A DNA stretch of 64,000 nt from Streptomyces fumigatiscleroticus (GTDB taxonomy: Bacteria > Actinomycetota > Actinomycetes > Streptomycetales > Streptomycetaceae), in assembly GCF_014647975.1 (NCBI RefSeq), contig NZ_BMQF01000016.1:145342-209341 (forward strand), written 5' to 3'. The stretch's first letter is position 1. Each line of letters begins with the position of its first letter. The translations under genes were made by a program, and so were the position numbers. Below are positions 52,133-61,883 of the stretch, piece after piece. Below the pieces are notes generated by a model. That model searched no databases. It saw nothing but the letters and a program-made list of their open reading frames with translations, and had not been told where the DNA came from.

Positions 52133-54543
52133 TGACCCATCTGCTGCGCGTTCCCGCCCCCTCCGCTCCCCCGCCGGCCGGGCCTCTTCCCTTCGCCGAC
52201 GCGCCGGGCGTGCCCGACCCGATCGAGGTGGGCGCGCGCCGGCTCACCCGCGGCGGCCGCCCCTGGTTCCCGGTCTCCGGCGAGTTCCACTACTCCCGCT
52301 TCCCGGCCCGGGAGTGGGAGGAGGAGCTGCTGAAGATGAAGGCGGGCGGGGTGACCGTGGTCGCCTCCTACGTCATCTGGATCCACCACGAGGAGACCGA
52401 GGGCCGCGTCCGCTTCGACGGCGACCGCGACCTGCGGCGTTTCGCCGGGCTGTGTGCCCGGCACGGCCTGGACTTCGTCCCGCGCGTCGGCCCCTGGTGC
52501 CACGCCGAGGTCCGCAACGGCGGCCTGCCCGACTGGCTGCTCGCCCGGGACTGCGCGCCCCGCACCGACGACCCGGCGTATCTGGCCGCCGTGCGCGGCT
52601 GGTTCACCGCGGTCGCCGGGCAGCTGCGCGGCCTCGACCGGGCGCACGGCGGGCCGATCGTCGCGATCCAGATCGAGAACGAGCTCTACGACCGGCCCGG
52701 ACACCTCCTGACGCTGAAGCGCATGGCGCAGGAGGCGGGACTGAGCGCGCCGCTGTGGACCGCGACCGCCTGGGGCGGCGTCCAGCTCCCCGGCGACGAG
52801 CTGTTCCCGCTCTACGGCGGCTATCCGGAAGCCTTCTGGACGGAGGCGGACGGCGGCTGGCCCGACACCTGCCGCAAGCACTTCTTCTTCACCCACGAGC
52901 GCGACGACGAGGGCATCGGCGCCGATCTGCGGCCCACGACGGTGCGCGGCGGCGACCCGGCCGCGCTCGCGGAGCGGTTCCCGTGGGCCACCTGCGAGCT
53001 GGGGGGCGGCATGGCGGTGGCCTATCACCGCCGGCCGCGCGTGGAGGCCGCCGACATCGCCGCGCTCGGCCTGACCAAGATCGGCTGTGGGTCGGTGTGG
53101 CAGGGCTACTACATGTTCCACGGCGGCACCAATCCGCCCGGCGAGCACACCGGCCTCCAGGAGTCGCACGCCACCGGCTACCCCAACGACCTGCCCGTCC
53201 TGACCTACGACTTCCAGGCGCCGCTCGGCGAGTACGGCCAGCTGCGGCCCTCGTACCACGAGCTGCGGTTGCAGCATCTGCTGCTGGCCGACTTCGGCCG
53301 TCTCCTGGCACCCATGGAGTCCGTCCTGCCCGAGCGGCGGCCGTGGGGACAGGACGACCGGGACACGCTGCGGTGGGCCGTCCGCAGCGACGGCGCCTCC
53401 GGCTTCCTCTTCGTCAACAACCACCAGCCGCACGAACCGCTGCCGGACCACCCGGGAACCGTGTTCACGGTCGAGTTCCTCCAGGGGGCGGCGGGCGCGC
53501 TGACCCTGCCCAGCGCGCCCGTCACCGTTCCGGCGGGCGCCTGTTTCTGCTGGCCGCTGCGGCTGGACGTCGCGGGGTTCCGGCTGGAGTGGGCGACCGC
53601 GCAGCCGGTGTGCACCGTGGACGCGGACGGCCGCACGGTGCTGGTGCTGGCCGCCGTCGACGGCATCGCGCCCGAACTCGCCCTGGACGCGGGCACGGTG
53701 GCATCGGTCGCCGTGCCGTCCGGCTCCGGGAGCGTCACCGAGGCGGACGGCCGGGTGCTGGTCACCGGGGTGCGCCCCGGTACCGGCGCCCTGGTCGAGG
53801 TGGACACGGCGGCCGGCGGGCGGGCCGGTCTGCTGGTCCTGGACGCGGCGACGGCCCGCACCGCCTACCGGGGCCGCGCCTGGGGCGCCGAACGGCTGGT
53901 GCTCTGCGAGGACGGGCTCGTCTTCGACGAGGAACGGGAGGAGGTACGGCTGCACAGCCCGGCGGCGCGGCCGTCGTTCGCCGTGCTGCCCGCGCCGCCG
54001 CGGACGCCGGTGGTGGCCGGGGCGGCGGTGCGGGAGACGGCGGACGGGGTGTTCACCCGCTGGACGATCGAGGGCGGGGACGGGGGCCACCGGACGGAGA
54101 TCCCGGCGTCGGTGTCCCTGGTGCGGCCCGCGGGTCCGGCGCCCGAGCCCGTGACCGGGGCGCCGGGCCGGGCGAGCGTGCCCGCGGACAAGTGGTTCGA
54201 CACCGTGGCCGCCGAGTACCGCGTCGATGTGCCGGACGACCTGGCGGCGGCGCCGGCGGGTGTGCTGCTGCGGCTGCACTGGACCGGGGACGTGGCCCGC
54301 GCCTGGGCGGGAGACGTTCTCGTCGCCGACCAGTTCTTCTCGGGACGCGTCTGGGACATCGGCCTCGGCCGTCTGCCGGCCGACGCCCTGCGCGGACCGG
54401 GCCTGCGACTGGAGGTGCTGCCGATGGCCGCCGACGCACCGGTCCACGTGCCGGTGCGGGAGGCGGACGGCGACTGGCGGCGGGCCGCGATCACGCGCGC
54501 CGAGTGGATCGTCACCCGGCGCTGGACGCTCCGGACCGGCTGA
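52132..54543 (+). CDS. Second GH35 family enzyme, probable exo-beta-galactosidase
   Basis: An 803-residue GH35-type protein, more divergent than its neighbour. The catalytic barrel includes FPVSGEFHYSRFP, acid/base Glu184 in IQIENELYD, and nucleophile Glu289 in CELGGGM. The long C-terminal part has several beta-sandwich regions, including PADKWFDTVAAEY and VADQFFSGRVWDIGLG. It is coupled to the first GH35 gene by a one-base overlap (TGATG), with GGAGG just upstream of the ATG. The different active-site surroundings suggest another linkage or substrate than the first enzyme. Confidence 0.85.
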   Translation: MTHLLRVPAPSAPPPAGPLPFADAPGVPDPIEVGARRLTRGGRPWFPVSGEFHYSRFPAREWEEELLKMKAGGVTVVASYVIWIHHEETEGRVRFDGDRDLRRFAGLCARHGLDFVPRVGPWCHAEVRNGGLPDWLLARDCAPRTDDPAYLAAVRGWFTAVAGQLRGLDRAHGGPIVAIQIENELYDRPGHLLTLKRMAQEAGLSAPLWTATAWGGVQLPGDELFPLYGGYPEAFWTEADGGWPDTCRKHFFFTHERDDEGIGADLRPTTVRGGDPAALAERFPWATCELGGGMAVAYHRRPRVEAADIAALGLTKIGCGSVWQGYYMFHGGTNPPGEHTGLQESHATGYPNDLPVLTYDFQAPLGEYGQLRPSYHELRLQHLLLADFGRLLAPMESVLPERRPWGQDDRDTLRWAVRSDGASGFLFVNNHQPHEPLPDHPGTVFTVEFLQGAAGALTLPSAPVTVPAGACFCWPLRLDVAGFRLEWATAQPVCTVDADGRTVLVLAAVDGIAPELALDAGTVASVAVPSGSGSVTEADGRVLVTGVRPGTGALVEVDTAAGGRAGLLVLDAATARTAYRGRAWGAERLVLCEDGLVFDEEREEVRLHSPAARPSFAVLPAPPRTPVVAGAAVRETADGVFTRWTIEGGDGGHRTEIPASVSLVRPAGPAPEPVTGAPGRASVPADKWFDTVAAEYRVDVPDDLAAAPAGVLLRLHWTGDVARAWAGDVLVADQFFSGRVWDIGLGRLPADALRGPGLRLEVLPMAADAPVHVPVREADGDWRRAAITRAEWIVTRRWTLRTG

Positions 54544-54725
54544 ACCGCGCCCTGAAGGATCGCGGGGAACCGCGCCCTGAAGGATCGCGGGGAACCGCGC
54601 CCTGAAGGATCGCGGGGAACCGCGCCCTGAAGGATCGCGGGGAACCGCGCCCTGAAGGATCGCGGGGAACCGCGCCCTGAAGGATCGCGGGGAACCGCGC
54701 CCTGAAGGATCGCGGGGAACCGCGC
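54544..54725. repeat. 25-bp tandem repeat, seven copies (VNTR)
   Basis: Seven identical, directly adjacent 25-base units start at 54544 and repeat every 25 bases to 54718, then seven bases of an eighth. Each unit begins ACCGCGCCCTGAAGGATCGC. The array starts at the base after the GH35 stop. The units resemble intergenic repeats common in Streptomyces, and each can form a CCGCG/CGCGG hairpin. The unit length is not a multiple of three. Confidence 0.9.
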
Positions 54726-54868
54726 GACCAGCCACGACGGACTCGCAGACGGCGCACGGCCCCCCGGCGGAGGTCCCCGCAGTCGTCCCCCGCCCGCCCG
54801 GCCTATGCTGTGTCGTGCCGGGCGGGCAGGGCAGGCACCGCCGCAACGACGTCGAGGACACTTCCGCC
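54726..54868. other. Rest of the gene-free stretch before the LacI gene
   Basis: Together with the repeat array this makes a stretch of 325 bases without a gene. A minus-10-like TATGCT lies at 54804-54809 and probably drives the LacI gene; no good minus-35 is visible. I see nothing else. Confidence 0.45.
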
Positions 54869-55975
54869 ATGACACCGAGCGCCGCCGACGGCCCCGCTCC
54901 CCGGTGGCGCAGCAGACGCAACTTCGCCGGGTCCCGTCCCGTGATGGACGACGTGGCCCGGCTGGCCGGGGTCTCCAAGCAGACCGTCTCCCGGGTGCTG
55001 AACGACCATCCGGCGGTACGCCCCGCGACCCGCGCGGCGGTGCTGGAGGCGATGCGCACCCTGGGCTACCGGCCCAGCCGCAGCGCCCGTTCGCTGGCCA
55101 GCGGCAGGACCCGGATGCTCGGCGTCATCTCCTTCGACGCGGCGCGCTACGGTCCCGCCGCCATCCTCACCGCGATCAACACCGCCGCCCAGGACGCCGG
55201 TTATCTGCTCAGCTCCATCGCCCTGGAGGACACCGCGGACCGCGAGACCGTGGTCGAGGCGGTGAACCGGCTGTCGGCCGAGGGCGCGGCCGGGGTGATC
55301 GCCATCGCCCCGCAGGAGTGGGTGGGCCGGGCCCTGGCGGAGACCGGGTCCGCCACGCCCCTGGTGGTGCTGGAGAACGCCCTCGGCGACGAGACCCCCC
55401 TGGTCACCGGCGACTCGCGCACCGGCGCCCGCAAGGCCACCGAGCACCTGCTCGGCCTGGGCCACCGCACCGTCTGGCACATCGCGGGCCCGGCCGGCTG
55501 GAACTCCGCCGAGCTGCGGCTGTCCAGCTGGCGGGAGACCCTCTCCCGGGCCGGTGCCGGGATTCCCGAGCCCCTGGTGGGCGACTGGAGCGCCGGCTCG
55601 GGATACGACCTGGGCCGCCGGCTGGCCCGGCGCCCGGAGGTGACGGCGGTGTTCGCCTCCAACGACCAGATGGCGCTCGGTGTGCTGCACGCCCTGCACG
55701 AGGCCGGACGGTCCGTCCCCGGCGACGTCAGCGTGGTCGGCTACGACGACATTCCCGAGGCCGCCCATCTGCTCCCCCCGCTGACCACCGTACGCACCGA
55801 CTTCGCCGAGATCGGCACCCGCTCCCTGCGTCTGCTGCTCAACCGCATCGACGGCGCGGCGGAGCCGCCGCGGGTGGGCTCCTTGGTACCCGTGGACCTG
55901 GTGGTGCGCCGGAGCAGCGGGCCGGCTCCCGGGCGGCCCGCGGCGTCACGGCCACCCCATGCACAGCACCCGTAA
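54869..55975 (+). CDS. LacI family transcriptional regulator
   Basis: A 368-residue LacI repressor. The helix-turn-helix is MDDVARLAGVSKQTVSRVLN, the hinge follows at about residue 70 (RSLASGRTR), and the effector domain is complete to about 345. Start choice is open: ATG 54869 has GAGGA upstream, but a minus-10-like TATGCT lies only five bases before a GTG at 54815, which would give a leaderless message with 18 extra residues. It most likely binds the palindrome at 48978-48999, since it closes the MFS-GH35 cluster. Confidence 0.9.
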   Translation: MTPSAADGPAPRWRSRRNFAGSRPVMDDVARLAGVSKQTVSRVLNDHPAVRPATRAAVLEAMRTLGYRPSRSARSLASGRTRMLGVISFDAARYGPAAILTAINTAAQDAGYLLSSIALEDTADRETVVEAVNRLSAEGAAGVIAIAPQEWVGRALAETGSATPLVVLENALGDETPLVTGDSRTGARKATEHLLGLGHRTVWHIAGPAGWNSAELRLSSWRETLSRAGAGIPEPLVGDWSAGSGYDLGRRLARRPEVTAVFASNDQMALGVLHALHEAGRSVPGDVSVVGYDDIPEAAHLLPPLTTVRTDFAEIGTRSLRLLLNRIDGAAEPPRVGSLVPVDLVVRRSSGPAPGRPAASRPPHAQHP

Positions 55976-56103
55976 CAGGAAAATCCAGTTCATCAGTCTG
56001 CAAATCGATCGCTGGATCGGTGTAATCGGCCGAGCCGCCGGATCACGCGCAGATCTAACGTCCGAGAGGTACGCGGGCCGCACGCAAGAAAGGCATCCAG
56101 CCC

Positions 56104-57501
56104 ATGCCCCTCCCGGATACCGACGTCATCGCGGAAACCGAACCCGACACGCTGATCGCCTCCGCGCCCGGCTTCGGCCGGCAGCCGGACGACGACCTCC
56201 TCTCACCGGTCGACGAACTGCCCGTGACGGAGTCCTCGCCCGAGACGGTCTGCCGGCGCGTGCGCGACGAGCTGCTGCTCGACGGCAACGCGCAGCTCAA
56301 CCTCGCCACCTTCGTGACGACGTGGATGGAGCCGCAGGCACAGCAGCTGATGGCGGAGACGGCCCCGAAGAACCTCGCCGACCGCGCCGAGTACCGGCAG
56401 ATCACCGCCATGGAGGAGCGGTGCGTGCGGATGCTGGCCCGGCTCTGGCACGCGCCGCGTCCGGAGGAGGTGCGCGGCTGCTCGACCACCGGGTCGAGCG
56501 AGGCGGCCATGCTCGGCGGGCTGGCGCTCAAGCGCCGCTGGCAGGCCCGCCGCCGCGCCCAGGGCCGGGACGCCGCACGCCCGAACCTCGTCATGGGGGC
56601 CAACGTCCAGGTGTGCTGGAAGAAGTTCGCCAACTACTTCGAGGTCGAGCCCCGTTGTGTGCCGATGGAGCCGGGCCGGTACCACCTCACCGCGGACGCG
56701 CTGGCCGGCTACTGCGACGACGACACCATCGGCGTCGTGACGGTTCTCGGGTCCACGTTCGACGGTTCCTACGAGCCCGTCGCCGACATCTGCCTGGCCC
56801 TGGACGGCTACCAGGCGGCCACCGGCACCGACATCCCCGTGCATGTCGACGGCGCCTCCGGCGCGATGGTCGCCCCGTTCCTCGATCCCGCCCTGATGTG
56901 GGACTTCCAGCTGGAACGCGTCGCCTCCGTCAACACCTCGGGCCACAAGTACGGCCATGTCTTCCCCGGCCTCGGCTGGGCCCTGTGGCGGGACGCCGAG
57001 GCCCTCCCCGACGACCTGGTCTTCGACGTGGACTATCTCGGCGGCCGGTCCCCGAGCTTCACCCTCAACTTCTCCCGCCCGGGGGCCCATGTCGTCGCCC
57101 AGTACTACAGCTTCCTGCGGTACGGCTTCGAGGGCCTGCGGGACCTGGCGGCCCAGTGCCGCGCCACGGCCCGCGCGCTCTCCGCGCGGATCGGCGCCAT
57201 GGCCCCCTACGAACTGATCACGGACGGCTCCGAGCTCCCGGCGTTCGCCTTCCGCCCCGTACCCGGCACGTCCGGCTTCACGGTCTTCGACGTCTCCCAG
57301 GCCATGCGCGCACGGGGGTGGCATCTGCCCGCCTACAGCTTCCCCGCCCCCTGCCAGGACGTCTCCGTCCTGCGCGTGGTGGTGCGCACCGGCTTCACCA
57401 CCGAGCTGGCCCGGCAGTTCGTCGCCGACCTGGCCCAGGTCACCGAGCAGTTGCACTTCCGGGGCGCGCACCCCGCGGCGAAGGCCGTGCGGCTCGTGTG
57501 A
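56104..57501 (+). CDS. gadB: Glutamate decarboxylase
   Basis: A 465-residue PLP enzyme converting glutamate to GABA and CO2. The PLP lysine is Lys282 in NTSGHKYGHV, and the cofactor-site motifs are STTGSSEAAMLGGLA and VHVDGASGAMV. The length matches bacterial GadB. Related enzymes help acid tolerance by consuming protons. No antiporter GadC gene is nearby. The upstream 128 bases are unusually AT-rich for this window and probably hold its promoter. The sugar gene cluster starts 125 bases after its stop. Confidence 0.94.
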   Translation: MPLPDTDVIAETEPDTLIASAPGFGRQPDDDLLSPVDELPVTESSPETVCRRVRDELLLDGNAQLNLATFVTTWMEPQAQQLMAETAPKNLADRAEYRQITAMEERCVRMLARLWHAPRPEEVRGCSTTGSSEAAMLGGLALKRRWQARRRAQGRDAARPNLVMGANVQVCWKKFANYFEVEPRCVPMEPGRYHLTADALAGYCDDDTIGVVTVLGSTFDGSYEPVADICLALDGYQAATGTDIPVHVDGASGAMVAPFLDPALMWDFQLERVASVNTSGHKYGHVFPGLGWALWRDAEALPDDLVFDVDYLGGRSPSFTLNFSRPGAHVVAQYYSFLRYGFEGLRDLAAQCRATARALSARIGAMAPYELITDGSELPAFAFRPVPGTSGFTVFDVSQAMRARGWHLPAYSFPAPCQDVSVLRVVVRTGFTTELARQFVADLAQVTEQLHFRGAHPAAKAVRLV

Positions 57502-57544
57502 ACACAGCGGCACCGCTCCCTCGACATCGGCCCGACCTGCTTAT

Positions 57545-57572
57545 TTGACAGTGCACTTGACTGAACTTGACA
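57545..57572. promoter_or_regulatory. Triple TTGAC direct repeat upstream of the nucleotidyltransferase operon
   Basis: TTGAC occurs three times in one AT-rich stretch, at 57545, 57557 and 57567 (spacings 12 and 10). Any could be a minus-35, or the set could be an activator site. A good minus-10 is not obvious. Confidence 0.45.
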
Positions 57573-57626
57573 AGCATTGTTGAATTTCGTCCATCGACAA
57601 ATCGGCCTGGAGGGGCGGAGCAAGCG

Positions 57627-58967
57627 ATGGGGGACGACAGCACGGTCGGCATCATCCTGGCCGGCGGGCGGGGGGAGCGGGCGAAGCCCATCACCCTGCA
57701 GTCCGCCGACTACATCCGCAGCAAGGCACTCATCCCGTTCGCCGGCAGGCCGCTGATCGAGTGGATCATCGAGGCCTGCCGCGATCAAGGCATACGCCGT
57801 TTCTACGTAGTGGCGCAGGGAGTGGAGAACCGCAGTCAGATCAAGCTGGTGCTCGGTCACGGCGAGCGTTACGGAGTGGAGATCGACTATTCACGGGCCC
57901 GCTTCGACCCGTACAACGTGGGATCGGGCGCGGCCACCCTGCACAACCTGGAGCAGTGGAACCTGACCGGGACCGCGCTCGTCCTGCCCGTCGACTCGCT
58001 CTTCGAGTTCTCGCTGGACAGGCTGCTCGCCGCCCAGCGGGACACCGACGCGGTGGTCACCGTGGCCGCCGTGTCCCGCACCCCCACGGAGATCGCCGGC
58101 AAGTACGGCGTCATGCGCACCACCGCCGAGCGTCTGGTGTGCGGCTTCCTGGAGAAGCCCCGGCTCTCCGTCATCGAGCGGGAGTTCCCCGAGATCACTC
58201 AGTCGCAGGGGCCCCGCACCCTGGCCACCAACGCCGGTATGTACCTCATCGACTGCGCCCGGCTCAGGCTCGCCGCGCGCACCCCCGAACTCATCCGCCT
58301 CGCCCAGCAGCGCCTCGACTGGGGCAACGACCTGCTGCCGCGTCTCGTCGGCCTCGGCCACCGGGTGGCCGTCGAACCCATCGCACGCCTGGGCGACCTC
58401 GGCAACATCCACGACTACCTGGGTACGATCGGCGACGCGCTCAGCGGCCTGTACCCGCAGATGGACCGCGCCCTGGGCGCTCCGCTCAGCGCGGACCCGC
58501 GGTACTGGATCCACGAGTCCAGCCTGCGTTCCAAGGACCACATCACCGGCACCACACTCGCCCAGAAGATCGCCGAGGGCAGCGTCGTCATCGGCCCGGG
58601 CGTGCGCATCGGCCGCCATGTGGAGATCGGCGCCGGTGTCCGGCTGCGCGCCACGGACGTCGGGGACGGCGTCGACCTGCACGAGGGGGTGCAGGTCGAG
58701 GGCAGTGTGCTCGGCGACTCCGCCGTCATCGGAGCGTACGCGCACATCAGCGACTCCTACGTGGGCCCGATGGTGCAGGTGCGCTCCGACGCCCGCACCC
58801 CGGTACGGCTCGAAGCCCTCTCCGCCGTGGGCGACGGCGCCCAACTGTGGTCGGGGACCCGGCTCTCGGGCGTCAGCGTCTATCCGCGGCTGCGCGTGCC
58901 GGCCGTCTCCGGAGTTCCCAGCGGCACCCAGCTCACCAGCTCGGACGACATCTTGCAGTGGGTGTGA
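57627..58967 (+). CDS. Sugar-phosphate nucleotidyltransferase with left-handed beta-helix
   Basis: A 446-residue two-domain protein. The N-terminal nucleotidyltransferase (about 1-260) begins GIILAGGRGERAKPITL and has SKALIPFAGRPLIEWI and LVLPVDSLFEF; the usual GTRL at the start is GERA. The C-terminal domain (about 310-420) consists of hexapeptide repeats (GSVVIGPGVRIGRHVEIGAG) forming a left-handed beta-helix, as in GlgC and GlmU. It should activate a sugar-1-phosphate to an NDP-sugar; which sugar is unknown. GGAGGGGCGGAG upstream of the ATG sets the start. It heads a four-gene operon. Confidence 0.85.
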   Translation: MGDDSTVGIILAGGRGERAKPITLQSADYIRSKALIPFAGRPLIEWIIEACRDQGIRRFYVVAQGVENRSQIKLVLGHGERYGVEIDYSRARFDPYNVGSGAATLHNLEQWNLTGTALVLPVDSLFEFSLDRLLAAQRDTDAVVTVAAVSRTPTEIAGKYGVMRTTAERLVCGFLEKPRLSVIEREFPEITQSQGPRTLATNAGMYLIDCARLRLAARTPELIRLAQQRLDWGNDLLPRLVGLGHRVAVEPIARLGDLGNIHDYLGTIGDALSGLYPQMDRALGAPLSADPRYWIHESSLRSKDHITGTTLAQKIAEGSVVIGPGVRIGRHVEIGAGVRLRATDVGDGVDLHEGVQVEGSVLGDSAVIGAYAHISDSYVGPMVQVRSDARTPVRLEALSAVGDGAQLWSGTRLSGVSVYPRLRVPAVSGVPSGTQLTSSDDILQWV

Positions 58968-59002
58968 CGACCCACACCCCTGGCCTCTTCGGGAGAGCTC
59001 AC

Positions 59003-59719
59003 GTGAACACTGCCATCGCCGTGATCGGCGGCACCGGCCGGGTCGGCCGGATCGTCACCCGCAAGCTTCTCGACCGCGGAGAGACGGTCCGCGTCATCGG
59101 CCGCAGCAAGCAGCGCGCCCAGCGCCATCTGCCGCCCCGTGCCCAGTTCTTCCTCGGTGACGTCCGCACCCCCGAGTCCCTGTCCACCCCGCTGTACGGC
59201 TGCTCCGCCGTCGTCTACACCGTGGAGCCCGGCACCGACACCACAGGACCCGACAGCCCGCGCAGCACGCTCCACTCCGGCGTGCTCAACACCCTGGAGG
59301 CGCTGGTGCGCCAGGACGGTCTCGGGCGCGCCCATTTCGTGCTCGTGAGCCAGCGGCACGTGACCCGCCCCGAGCACCCGATGAACGCGTACGGGCGGAT
59401 GCTCGACTGGCGTCTGGCCGGTGAGAACGCGGTCCGCGCCTCCGGGCTCGACTACACGATCGTCCGCCCGGGCTGGCTGACCGACCGGACCGAACTCGCC
59501 GACGACGGCCGCGTCCACCTGGAACAGGGCGACCGCAGGGACGGCTACGTCGCCCTCCAGGACGTGGCCGAGGCCTGTGTCCAGGCCCTGTACTGCCCGT
59601 CCGCAAAGGGTCTGACCTTCGAGATGCGCAATGGCGCGGGCAGCCCTCCCGGGGACTGGGAGGAACTGTTCGCCGGGCTCAGCGTGGACGAGTCCGCTCC
59701 GCTGCGCGCCCTGGCCTGA
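59003..59719 (+). CDS. NmrA-like NAD(P)-binding protein
   Basis: A 238-residue atypical SDR of the NmrA/NAD-dependent-epimerase type. The GGTGRVGRIV nucleotide loop is at the start, followed by VIGRSKQRAQ, which favours NADP. No clear YxxxK is seen; NAYGRMLDWRLAGE occupies that position. Members act as redox sensors or reductases. Its GTG follows the nucleotidyltransferase stop by 35 bases, with GGGAGAG upstream. Confidence 0.82.
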   Translation: MNTAIAVIGGTGRVGRIVTRKLLDRGETVRVIGRSKQRAQRHLPPRAQFFLGDVRTPESLSTPLYGCSAVVYTVEPGTDTTGPDSPRSTLHSGVLNTLEALVRQDGLGRAHFVLVSQRHVTRPEHPMNAYGRMLDWRLAGENAVRASGLDYTIVRPGWLTDRTELADDGRVHLEQGDRRDGYVALQDVAEACVQALYCPSAKGLTFEMRNGAGSPPGDWEELFAGLSVDESAPLRALA

Positions 59720-59777
59720 CCGCCCACACGTGTCAACTCGGCACCACACACCTTTCGTCGCGAAACCGGAGACCACC

Positions 59778-61879
<2,102 letters not shown>

Positions 61880-61883
<4 letters not shown>

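Noticed and set aside
54544..54725. CRISPR-like regular repeats
   Set aside because: The units are directly adjacent and have no variable spacers; there are no cas genes nearby.
51979..55059. A 1026-residue open frame on the minus strand with long internal peptide repeats
   Set aside because: It is antisense to two GH35 genes and a LacI gene with clear motifs. The peptide repeats are just the 25-bp array read in successive frames.
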